Below are positions 16,734 through 24,720 of a stretch of 64,000 nucleotides of DNA, one piece after another. The translations under genes and the position numbers were made by a program. The notes below the pieces were generated by a model that saw nothing but the letters and a program-made list of their open reading frames with translations, was not told where the DNA came from and searched no databases. The stretch is from Vicinamibacteria bacterium. GTDB lineage: Bacteria > Acidobacteriota > Vicinamibacteria > Vicinamibacterales > UBA8438. The stretch's first letter is position 1. Each line of letters starts with the position of its first letter. The stretch is taken from assembly GCA_022820825.1 (NCBI GenBank), contig JAJEEU010000037.1:17859-81858 (forward strand), read 5' to 3'.

Positions 16734-17880
16734 CGGCGTCGATGCCCTCGCGGGTCTCGGCCAGCACCAGGTCCACCACGGAGCGCAGCGCGTCTTCCTC
16801 GCCGTCGCCCTCCAGCCGCCGCAGGCGGTAGTGGTCGATCTGCCGGTCGGCGGCGCTGCCGTCGTGAATGATGGAAAGCGCGTGCCGCAGCTCGTTTTCG
16901 CAGCCGAGGGCCTGGGCGTCCTCCGTCAGGTTCTCGACGAGCGCCGCGGCGTAGTCCTCGATATCCACCCGTCCGCCGCTGCCGTAGACGTTGCCGAAGA
17001 ACGCGAGCACACCGTAGCTCTGGGCGAGACAGCGGTTCTCGATGATGATCTCCGTGAGCGGCTCGGGCGGCACCAGCCCCTGGCGGTCCAGCCGCATCAG
17101 CCAGCGGATGAGCGACGCGTACAACGCGGCGATGCCCACCGCGTCCTCGATGCGCGGGCACACGTCGCAGATGCGCAGCTCGATGGTCGGGTTGCTCTGG
17201 GAGGGCCGGATGTCCCACCACAGCTCGCTGCCGTCCTCGATGAAGTTCATGCGCTGGTAGGAAGCCACCACGCGCTCGAAGTCGGCCACCGACAGCAGCG
17301 GACCCGGCACGCTGGTGCGCGGCAGGGCGCCCATGATGGTGAGCCGGTACGACTTGAACCCGGTCTCGCGGCCGGCGTTGAACGGCGACGACGCCGACAG
17401 CGCGTGCAGCAGCGGCAGGTGGCGGCGCACCGCGGTCATGATGCGGATGCGCGTGTCGGCGTCGGCGAAGCCGGCGTGGATGTGCATGCCGCTGACGACG
17501 AGACGCCGCACGGCCTCCTGGAACGTAATCGCGAACCGCTCGTAGCGCTCGCGCGCGGTGGGCATCTGCTCCTGCCACGCCGCGAACGGATGGGTCGAGG
17601 CCGCCATGACCGCGGCGCCGTGCGCGTCCGCCGCGTCGACCACCAGGCGCCGCGTCTCGCGCAGCGCCTGGCGCAGCTCGGCCACCGACCCGCAGACGCA
17701 CGTGTTGGTCTCGATCTGGGAGCGGAGGAACTCGCCTACCACGCGGTGCGGGCCGCGGTTGCGCTCGCACGCCTCGAAGATGCCGCGGTCCGGGTCCGCG
17801 AGGACGTCGCGCGTCCCGGGATCGACAAGGAAGAACTCCTCCTCGATACCGAGCGTCACGTCAAGATCGGGTTCACTCAT
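16726..17880 (-). CDS. Carboxylate-amine ligase, glutamate-cysteine ligase 2 family (YbdK-like)
   Basis: A 384-aa cytoplasmic enzyme of the GCS2 family, which uses ATP to form a gamma-glutamyl (or related) amide bond. Family signatures are TLGIEEEFFLVD near the N-terminus, SGMHIHAGF with the His pair, SSPFNAGRETGFKSYR and LWWDIRPSQSNPTIELRICDVCP. The ATG at 17880 follows GGGAG; an in-frame GTG lies 7 codons upstream. It is the only clearly cytoplasmic enzyme in an operon of exported redox proteins, so it may make a small thiol or gamma-glutamyl compound linked to that pathway (speculation). The YbdK assignment is at family level. Confidence 0.87.
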   Translation of the reverse strand: MSEPDLDVTLGIEEEFFLVDPGTRDVLADPDRGIFEACERNRGPHRVVGEFLRSQIETNTCVCGSVAELRQALRETRRLVVDAADAHGAAVMAASTHPFAAWQEQMPTARERYERFAITFQEAVRRLVVSGMHIHAGFADADTRIRIMTAVRRHLPLLHALSASSPFNAGRETGFKSYRLTIMGALPRTSVPGPLLSVADFERVVASYQRMNFIEDGSELWWDIRPSQSNPTIELRICDVCPRIEDAVGIAALYASLIRWLMRLDRQGLVPPEPLTEIIIENRCLAQSYGVLAFFGNVYGSGGRVDIEDYAAALVENLTEDAQALGCENELRHALSIIHDGSAADRQIDHYRLRRLEGDGEEDALRSVVDLVLAETREGIDAGA

Positions 17881-17911
17881 GCGCTGCGTCTCCCGTTGCA
17901 CTGCCGGCCGG

Positions 17912-18985
17912 TCACCCCCCGACGATGGCGATGCCCCAGGGGCGCTCGCCCGCGGGCACCGTGGCGACCACGGACATCGACTCCGCGTCGACGACGCTGA
18001 CGTCGTTGGAGGGACCGTTCGCGGTGTACAGGTACCGTCCGTCCGGCGTCAGGCCAATTCCCCACGGCCGGTCGCCTACCTCGACGGAACCGACGGGCTC
18101 CAGGGTTTCGGCGTCGATCGCGACGACCATTCTCCCGCGGCCGGTGGTCACGTATATGCGCGAGCCGTCGGGCGCCACGACGACGCCCATCGGCCGGACC
18201 AGCTCGCCGGTCAGCTCGATGGTGTGCAGCACCTCGTGCACCGCGGTGTCGACCACGTGGACCGTGCCGCCGTTCTCCGCCGTCACGTACGCGCGTGAAC
18301 CGTCGGGCGAGAACGCCGACGCGCGCGGCCGCGCGCCCACCTCGAACTGCGCCGCGACGGTGTTCGTGGCGGTGTCGATGACGGCAACCTGGTTGTCTTC
18401 TTCCGAGGTGACGTAGACGACGCTGCCGTCCGGGCTGATGCGCACCCCCTCCGGCTCGCCGCCGACCGGCAAGGCCGCCAGTATCTCTCCCGTGGCGATG
18501 TCGACCACGGATGCTTCGCCGGCATCCTCGTTGGCGACGTACAGGCGCGTGCCGTCGGCGCTGACGGCGACCTGCTCGGGGTCCGTGCCGGCGCGGACCA
18601 TGCCGGCCATCGCGCCGGTTGCGAGGTCGACCATGCCTATGCCGTCCGCCGCACGGTCGGGCGGCGGCAGGGTGCTCTCGTCCGTACCGGGCGGCGACGG
18701 CGGCGAGCCGCTCAGGGCGACGAACAGCCGCGTGCCGTCGGGCGACACCTTGATGCCGCGCGGACGCTTGCCCAGCGGGATGGTGGCGACCACCTCGTTC
18801 GTGCCGCCCGCAATCACCGTCATGTCGCCGGAGTACTCGTTGGTGACGTACACGTGGTACGGCGGCGGGGGCGCCGGCGGCACGGCGTCCACCTGGTCGG
18901 GCGGCGGGGCCTCCACGCTGCCACAGCCTGCGAGCGCCGCCGCCGCGAGCGCCGGCGCGAGCAACCGAACCGCGAATCCGCTCAT
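17912..18985 (-). CDS. YVTN-type beta-propeller lipoprotein
   Basis: A 357-aa lipoprotein (signal LLAPALAAAALAGCGS) with a seven-bladed YVTN propeller. Repeated blade motifs include YVTNEYSGDMTVI, KVSPDGTRLFVA, VSADGTRLYVANEDAGEASVVD, ISPDGSVVYVTSEEDNQVAVID and TPDGRYLYTANGPSNDVSVVD. Such propellers bind partner proteins or act in cytochrome d1/quinohemoprotein-type systems. The heme-binding part of nitrite reductase is absent. The start ATG overlaps the stop of the quinoprotein gene by 4 bp (ATGA), so the two proteins are probably made in fixed ratio and may interact. Confidence 0.9.
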   Translation of the reverse strand: MSGFAVRLLAPALAAAALAGCGSVEAPPPDQVDAVPPAPPPPYHVYVTNEYSGDMTVIAGGTNEVVATIPLGKRPRGIKVSPDGTRLFVALSGSPPSPPGTDESTLPPPDRAADGIGMVDLATGAMAGMVRAGTDPEQVAVSADGTRLYVANEDAGEASVVDIATGEILAALPVGGEPEGVRISPDGSVVYVTSEEDNQVAVIDTATNTVAAQFEVGARPRASAFSPDGSRAYVTAENGGTVHVVDTAVHEVLHTIELTGELVRPMGVVVAPDGSRIYVTTGRGRMVVAIDAETLEPVGSVEVGDRPWGIGLTPDGRYLYTANGPSNDVSVVDAESMSVVATVPAGERPWGIAIVGG

Positions 18986-21075
18986 GGCTCCACGACTATC
19001 TGCCCCATCGCCCATGGGTGATCCTCGCAGTGGTAGGTGAACGTCCCCGCGCGCTCCATGCGCACGTAGCCCGACTGCGCGCGCAGCAGCGGCCCGGTGG
19101 TCCACGAGGCGTCCTGCGCGGTGACGGTGTGCGTGATGTCGCCGCTGTTGACGAACGTGACGGTCGTCCCGGCCCGCACGCGGACGCGTGGCGGGTTGAA
19201 CGCGTGCTCGTCGACGGCGTAGCGGTTGCCTACGCCCCGCTCGGCGCTCTGGACGAGCGTCGAGGTCATGATCTCGTTCGTCTCCCGGACGGGCGCGCGG
19301 CGCCCGGCTGCAGGCGGTGGGTCCGCTTCCGGCAGCGCCCCGCCCAGCTTGAACGCCCACAGCTCCGGCCCCATGGCGACGGCGACGTGCTGCTCGCCCG
19401 CCGCCATGTACGTCATCGCCGGTCCGCGCGCCCGGGGCACGCCGGTCTGGAAACGCCACAGGGCGGCGCCGCTGCCTGCGTCGTATGCCTGGAACGTGCC
19501 GTCGCCCGCGCCGCGGAACACGAGGCCGCCGGCAGTGGCCAGGGGGCCGCTGCCGCCCAGCAGGCGCGACTCGAATTCGTGCGTCCAGACGAGCTTGTTC
19601 GTGCGCGTATCGATGGCGCCGAAGACGCCGACCGACGCCGGCAGGTTGGTGTGGGAGCGCGCGCCGCCGCGGAACCACGGATCGCGGGAGATCCGCCGCG
19701 CCCGGCCCACGTGCGCCGTGCCCTGGGCATACAGGTAGCGCGTGTCGGGGCTGTAGGCGATGGGCGTCACCCGCACGAGCGGAATCGGCGCCCCCGGCGC
19801 CACCACGTTGTGGCGCCCGAGATACGGCGGCGTGAACGCGCTGCAGCTCAGGACGAACGGCGGCGCCACCTTGTCGCGCCAGCGCGAGCAGTCGCCGACC
19901 AGGCTGTCGGCGCCCACCGGAAACGGCTGCGTCGCGGCGGTGAAGTTGAATGGATCCTGCGGCACCGGCCGCTCCTCGACGGGATGCACCGGCTCGCCGG
20001 TCTCGCGGTCGAGCAGGAACAGGAAACCGTCGGCGCGCAGCGCCGCCAGCGCCGGCCGCCGCTCGCCGTTCACCACGGCCTCGTACAGCAGCGGCGCGAT
20101 GGCGATGTCGGCGTCCCACAGGTCGTGGCGCACCACCTGGTAGTGCCAGCGCAGTGCGCCGGTGTCCATATCCAGGGCCAGGATGGCCGCCGTGTACAGG
20201 TTGTCGCCGCGGCGCGACTCGCCGCCGAACATCGGCACGGCGTTGCCGGTGACGAAGTAGACGAGCCCGAGGTCGGGATCCGCGTTCCCGACGTGCCAGA
20301 CGCCCGCGCCGCCCTGCTCCCACACATGGCCCCACTCGCCCGCCTGCGGCCAGGTATCGTGTCCCGGCTCGCCGGGTCCCGGGATGGTGTAGAACTCCCA
20401 CAGCAACCGGCCGTCACTGGCGTCCAGCGCGACCACCTTGCCGCGGAACGCCCAGTCGCCGTTGGCGAGCCCCACGTAGATCCGGCCGTCTACGTACAGC
20501 GGGGCGCCGGAGACCGCCTGGCCCTTCTTCGGCGGGTCGTAACCGATCTGGGTGGTCCAGACGAACTCGCCCGTCCGCTGGTCGACCGCGGCGACCCGCC
20601 CGTCCATCAGGCCGAGGAACACCTTGCCGTCGCCGAGCGCGACGCCGGGCGGGGACGGGATGGCGCGGCCGGCGTTCAGGATGTCGCCGATGCCGGCCGT
20701 ATCGAGCTCGGCGGGGGCGTCCTCGTCGGGGCGCACGGACCAGAGCGTCTCGCCCGTTGCCCCGTCGATGGCGTAGAGCCGGGTGCCGGAGCCGATGTAG
20801 AGGACGCCGCCTGCCACTACGGGGGTCGCCCGCGTCGACGCCCGGCCCTCGAACGCGAACGACCAGGCCGCGCCCAACTCGCCCACGTTGCCGGTGTTGA
20901 TCGCGTCCAGCGCCGAGTAGCGCGAGTTGGCCCAATCGCCGCCGATGAACGGCCAGTCCGCGGCGCCGTGCGCGCTGCCCGGCCGGGGCTGCGCGGCGCC
21001 GGATGGGCCGAGCAGGAGCGCGGCGGCAGCGGCCGCCAGGACGACCGCCGGGATCGATCGGTTCCGGACCTGCAC
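18982..21075 (-). CDS. PQQ-dependent dehydrogenase with C-terminal cupredoxin domain
   Basis: A 697-aa exported quinoprotein. A signal sequence (AVVLAAAAAALLLGPSGAA) is followed by an eight-bladed PQQ propeller with tryptophan-docking motifs (VLYIGSGTRLYAIDGATGETLW, GRLLWEFYTIPGPGEPGHDTW, DGTFQAYDAGSGAALWRF). Residues ~615-697 form a plastocyanin-like domain with complete type-1 copper ligands: a His in DITHTVTA, then C-x2-H-x3-M in YHCEDHPWAM. Related enzymes usually carry a heme-c domain in this position, so the copper domain probably serves as the built-in electron acceptor. The start is GTG at 21075. The vicinal Cys pair of methanol dehydrogenases is not present. The substrate is unknown. 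Confidence 0.88.
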   Translation of the reverse strand: MQVRNRSIPAVVLAAAAAALLLGPSGAAQPRPGSAHGAADWPFIGGDWANSRYSALDAINTGNVGELGAAWSFAFEGRASTRATPVVAGGVLYIGSGTRLYAIDGATGETLWSVRPDEDAPAELDTAGIGDILNAGRAIPSPPGVALGDGKVFLGLMDGRVAAVDQRTGEFVWTTQIGYDPPKKGQAVSGAPLYVDGRIYVGLANGDWAFRGKVVALDASDGRLLWEFYTIPGPGEPGHDTWPQAGEWGHVWEQGGAGVWHVGNADPDLGLVYFVTGNAVPMFGGESRRGDNLYTAAILALDMDTGALRWHYQVVRHDLWDADIAIAPLLYEAVVNGERRPALAALRADGFLFLLDRETGEPVHPVEERPVPQDPFNFTAATQPFPVGADSLVGDCSRWRDKVAPPFVLSCSAFTPPYLGRHNVVAPGAPIPLVRVTPIAYSPDTRYLYAQGTAHVGRARRISRDPWFRGGARSHTNLPASVGVFGAIDTRTNKLVWTHEFESRLLGGSGPLATAGGLVFRGAGDGTFQAYDAGSGAALWRFQTGVPRARGPAMTYMAAGEQHVAVAMGPELWAFKLGGALPEADPPPAAGRRAPVRETNEIMTSTLVQSAERGVGNRYAVDEHAFNPPRVRVRAGTTVTFVNSGDITHTVTAQDASWTTGPLLRAQSGYVRMERAGTFTYHCEDHPWAMGQIVVEP

Positions 21076-21097
21076 TTGCGTACCCAGTCCGGCGCGG

Positions 21098-23347
21098 CTA
21101 CTTCGCCAGCGGGTCGGGACGGAGCTGGAAGTGCACCATCTTGCTCCGTGTGCCCTTGCCGCCCTCCGTGTGCCAGATGTAGTTGGACCCGTAGTTGGCC
21201 CACAGGCCGCGGCCCTTCCACCCTGCGTCCGGATCGTCGATGCGGCCGTCGAGGCCGCGCGAGTAGAACGCCATCGGATACGGCACGCGCAGGATGGTCC
21301 ACTCGTCCGTCTCCGGATCGAGGGCCAGCAGCGAGTCCGACGTCGAGCCGTTGGCAATGGGAATGTTGTCGCCCAATCCCAGCGTGTTGTACTGGTCCAC
21401 CCAACTGTAGTAGTGGAAGTCGGCGCTGCCCGGCGCGTCCACGCCCTTCATCTGCGGGCCGGGCACCGGGTAGAGCGTCCAGCCCTCCGGACAGTGCTGG
21501 CCGGTCGCGTCGGGGCCGCTCTTCACGCGGCACTTGCTGCGGTCGAAGCTCGCCATGTGGCTGCTGCCCGACAGCGCGGTCCAGATGAGGCCGTTGCGGT
21601 CGACGTCGAGGCCGCGCGGCGCCGAGCCGGTCTGCAGCGGATCGAGCGCGGGGTTCTCGATGGACGGCGGCTCGTACACCTCGGCGCTGCAGCTCTCGGG
21701 CGGGTTGTCGCCGCGGTCGAGGCGGATCAGCCGGCCGGGGAAGGGTCCCGTTCGCGAAATCCATACCGCGTCGTCGATCGGGCTGGCGATGATGCCGTAG
21801 CCGAAGCCTGTGATCCGCGTGTCGAGCGCCGGATCGAACTCGCCGTTTCCGTCCCGGCTCGGCTCGTTCCACGGCTTCGTGATCCGGCCGTCGCCGTTCG
21901 TGTCGATGACAGTCGGGCACCAGCCCTGCGAGAGCTGCTCGTCGCCGGTCTCGTCGTAGCGCTTCGTATCAACCCAGCCGATGACGTTCGTATCGCCGCT
22001 GAACCAGAGCGTGTCGTTGTCGTCCTCGCCGAACTGCAGGTGGTGCGTGCCGTAGCAGGTGTCGATCAGCGCGAACGATCCGTCGCTCGGGTCGTAGTAC
22101 GACGCCTGCCGGCCGCTCGCCTCGATGGGGAAGTAGCGCGCGAACCTGTTGGACGAGCCCTCCTGGCACCACGCTGGGTTCGGCCGGTTGCGCACCTTCG
22201 ACGTCATCCAGAGCCGCCCCTGCGCGTCCATCATCGGGTTATGGGGATCGGAGGCGTTCTCGTGGCCGTCGGGTCCGCCGCGCCCCCAGAGCAACTGCTC
22301 GCCCCAGTAGTAGGAGGGCTCGAGCTGCATCTGCGGGAAGCGGGACTCCACGCTGTCCTGGTCCTCGGGCCGCACCGGGATCTTGATCTCCTCGGCCCGG
22401 CTCTCGGCGGGGTGCACCACGGTTATCGTGCCGTGCCCGGCCGACACGCCGTAGACCGGCCCGCGCGCATTCACCGTGGGGTTCCGCTTGTCGGTCGTGA
22501 TTTCGTCGTGGATGAAGGAGCTGTCTACGCCCCAGTCCCACAGCGTGACGACCACGTTGCGCTCTTTCCCCTGCGGCCGCGGCGGCCGCGGCGGCAGCTC
22601 GCCGGCGGCGATCCGCTCAGTCCAGTCGGCGTACATCTGCACGCCGCGCTCGCGCCCGAAACGATCCATGAAACCGCTCATCTGGTTGCCGCGCTGGCCT
22701 GTCTGGACCCGGTGGTCCCACGCGGCGGCGGCGGAGTCGAAGTCGTCGCGGTGCTGCACCACGCGGGTCGCCTCGTTGCCGAGCTGGTGGCAGAGCTGGC
22801 AGCCCTGCTTCATGTTGTCGATCCAGGCCGCCTGACTCTTGAGCGCGGGTGAAATGCCGTTGCCCTCCGGCCCGGTGCCGGGGAACTCGCTCGCCGCCGG
22901 CGGCTCGATCAGCGAGTACCAGTAGTTGCCCGGGTAGTACTGGGCGGCCGCGCGCTCGTCGGGCGCGATGACCGCGTCGAGCGCCGCGCCGTCGAGCGGC
23001 GGCGAGAGCTTCACCTTGGGCGAATCGACCAGACCGTAGCCGCGCACCCAGACGTCGTAGGTGGCGTCGGGCAACTGCGGCAGCACGAAGCGGCCGTCAT
23101 CGTCGGTAACGACGATCTTGGCGAGTTTCGTTTCGAGCTCCTCGGTCTCCGCGATCACCCAGACCCCGGCCTCCGGACCGGCGCTGCTCGTGACCACGCC
23201 GGCGATGTGGCCGTCCGGCATGTCGGCGGCGCTGCCTGCTGCCTGCACCGCCGCGAAGGCGGCAGCCGTCACGCCCAGGACCGCCAGCATCGCCGCCGGC
23301 CAGCGCTGCGCGGCTGTGCGCTGCAACCCGTTCTTCCGCCCGCTCAT
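21098..23347 (-). CDS. Carboxypeptidase-regulatory-like domain / CxxCH / beta-propeller protein
   Basis: A 749-aa exported protein in three parts. After a signal (MLAVLGVTAAAFAAVQAAG) comes a carboxypeptidase-regulatory-like Ig domain (GHIAGVVTSSAGPEAGVWV, YDVWVRGYGLVDS). A helical linker follows with a single heme-c motif, CQLCH, near residue 180. The long C-terminal part is rich in propeller-like motifs (LWMTSKVRNRP, DDNDTLWFSGDTNVIGWVDTK, GLIWTALSGSSHMASFD) resembling Vgb/lyase propellers. ATG 23347 has a strong GGAGGAGG site. It lies 22 bp upstream of the quinoprotein gene, suggesting it is a partner or substrate-binding subunit. No enzyme activity can be assigned. Confidence 0.85.
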   Translation of the reverse strand: MSGRKNGLQRTAAQRWPAAMLAVLGVTAAAFAAVQAAGSAADMPDGHIAGVVTSSAGPEAGVWVIAETEELETKLAKIVVTDDDGRFVLPQLPDATYDVWVRGYGLVDSPKVKLSPPLDGAALDAVIAPDERAAAQYYPGNYWYSLIEPPAASEFPGTGPEGNGISPALKSQAAWIDNMKQGCQLCHQLGNEATRVVQHRDDFDSAAAAWDHRVQTGQRGNQMSGFMDRFGRERGVQMYADWTERIAAGELPPRPPRPQGKERNVVVTLWDWGVDSSFIHDEITTDKRNPTVNARGPVYGVSAGHGTITVVHPAESRAEEIKIPVRPEDQDSVESRFPQMQLEPSYYWGEQLLWGRGGPDGHENASDPHNPMMDAQGRLWMTSKVRNRPNPAWCQEGSSNRFARYFPIEASGRQASYYDPSDGSFALIDTCYGTHHLQFGEDDNDTLWFSGDTNVIGWVDTKRYDETGDEQLSQGWCPTVIDTNGDGRITKPWNEPSRDGNGEFDPALDTRITGFGYGIIASPIDDAVWISRTGPFPGRLIRLDRGDNPPESCSAEVYEPPSIENPALDPLQTGSAPRGLDVDRNGLIWTALSGSSHMASFDRSKCRVKSGPDATGQHCPEGWTLYPVPGPQMKGVDAPGSADFHYYSWVDQYNTLGLGDNIPIANGSTSDSLLALDPETDEWTILRVPYPMAFYSRGLDGRIDDPDAGWKGRGLWANYGSNYIWHTEGGKGTRSKMVHFQLRPDPLAK

Positions 23348-23411
23348 GTCGCCTCCTCCACGTTCCTGCCGCGTTCGGGACAGGACATCCGATGGTAATC
23401 CACGCCGGTCG

Positions 23412-24560
23412 CTACAGGCCCTGCGCACCCGTCGGGACGAACTTCTGCATGCGCCGGCCGTCGAGCGTCTCGCCGATGTAGAGGTTGCCGTGCGAGTCGA
23501 TCGCCAGCGAGTGCGGGCTCTCGAACTGGCCGGCATTGCGGCCGCGCCGCCCGATCTGCTCGATGTTATCTAGACCGTCCCGGCGCACGGACCAGAGGTA
23601 GTGGTTGCCGCCGTCCGCGTTGTACAGGAACGTCTGGTTGTCGTCGTGCGAGAAGTCGATGTCCCAGACCGAGGTGCCAGCCATCTGCCGGCCGATGAAG
23701 CCCTCGTGCAGGAACGTGCCGTCCTTCTCGAAGATCTGCAGGCGGCGGTTCATTCGGTCGCAGACGTACACGAGGCCCTGGGCCGACAGGACCACGCAGT
23801 GGACGGTGTCGCCGAAGATCGGCGACGGGTCCGCGTTCGGGTCGTACGGGTCGAGCGGACTGTCGTCCGGCGACCGGCCGTAGGCGCCCCAGTGGCGCTT
23901 GTATTCTCCGTTGTCGGCGTCGAACACGATCACGCGGCGGTTGGTGTAGCCGTCGGCGATGTACACCTCGTTCGCGTCCGGGTCGACGCCTATGTCGGCC
24001 GGCGAGTGCAGCCGCTGGACGTCGTGGCTGTCGCCGGTCTCGCCCGGCGTGCCGATATGCAGCAGGAAGTTCCCGTCGCGGGAGAACTTCAGCACCAGGC
24101 CGTCGTCGTCCCCGTTGCCGCCGATCCAGACGTTGTCCTTGTAGTCGATGAAGATGCCGTGCTCGCTCGAAGGCCATTCGTAGCCGTCGGCGGGCCCGCC
24201 CCACGCCTGCACGACGTTACCGGCCGGATCGAACTCGATGACCGGCGGCGCCGGCACGCAGCAGTCGGCCGTCGGGGGATCGTCGGCCGCGCCGCGCTCG
24301 CGCGGAGTGAGCGACAGCGGGCGGTGCAGCACCCAGATGTGGTCGCGCGAGTCGACGGCAACGCCGATCACCTGGCCCATGAGCCAGTTGTCCGGCAGTT
24401 CCTGCGGCCAGAACGGATCCACCTGGTAGTGCTTTGCGCCGGGCGGCGGCGCGTCCGCCGCCGGGGCGGCCGCTTCTTCGACCATCTGCTGGCCGCAACT
24501 CAGCGCGACCAGCGCCACGAGAATCCCGATGAAGCCGTAGACGGTGTTGCGCCGCTGCAT
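23412..24560 (-). CDS. NHL-repeat propeller lipoprotein A
   Basis: A 382-aa lipoprotein (IGILVALVALSCGQQ, lipobox Cys ~22) with a six-bladed NHL-type propeller: GVAVDSRDHIWVLHRP, GIFIDYKDNVWIGGN, DIGVDPDANEVYIADGYTNRRVIVFDA, VYVCDRMNRRLQIFEKDG and SLAIDSHGNLYIGETLDGRRMQKF. A CC pair sits in the first blade (TADCCVPA). It heads the seven-gene operon and has a good AAGGAG site and a TATAAT box upstream. A close paralog at 46617-47774 lies beside another PQQ dehydrogenase. NHL propellers usually bind proteins or ligands; its function here is unknown. Confidence 0.9.
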   Translation of the reverse strand: MQRRNTVYGFIGILVALVALSCGQQMVEEAAAPAADAPPPGAKHYQVDPFWPQELPDNWLMGQVIGVAVDSRDHIWVLHRPLSLTPRERGAADDPPTADCCVPAPPVIEFDPAGNVVQAWGGPADGYEWPSSEHGIFIDYKDNVWIGGNGDDDGLVLKFSRDGNFLLHIGTPGETGDSHDVQRLHSPADIGVDPDANEVYIADGYTNRRVIVFDADNGEYKRHWGAYGRSPDDSPLDPYDPNADPSPIFGDTVHCVVLSAQGLVYVCDRMNRRLQIFEKDGTFLHEGFIGRQMAGTSVWDIDFSHDDNQTFLYNADGGNHYLWSVRRDGLDNIEQIGRRGRNAGQFESPHSLAIDSHGNLYIGETLDGRRMQKFVPTGAQGL

Positions 24561-24592
24561 GGCGTTGTCTCCTTGTCTGCCGGAGCCCGCAT

Positions 24593-24598
24593 TATATC
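24593..24598 (-). promoter_or_regulatory. -10 box of the seven-gene redox operon
   Basis: A consensus TATAAT on the minus strand, 32 bp before the start codon at 24560, with AAGGAG between. The -35 region at 16-18 bp spacing is weak (CGGGAT). It is the best promoter candidate for the run 24560 to 14846, in which gaps are 64, 22, -4, 31, -8 and 16 bp. Confidence 0.5.
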
Positions 24599-24720
24599 CC
24601 CGTCGATCTCGTTATCCCGGCGCGTTGAACCAGCCGCCCGGTACGGTTCGGCACGCCGGCAGGGCGCTTGCGCCGGTGCCGCGATTCCGGGATACTGAGG
24701 GTCGAATCCCAGATTCTTCC

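Noticed and set aside
17912..18985. Reading the YVTN protein as a cytochrome cd1 nitrite reductase
   Set aside because: No CxxCH domain and no d1-heme histidine pattern; only the propeller is present.
24690..24715. A GGGTCGAATCCC segment resembling a tRNA T-arm
   Set aside because: No acceptor, D-arm or anticodon stem lies at the right distance, and the T-loop lacks the TTC start, so it is not a tRNA gene.
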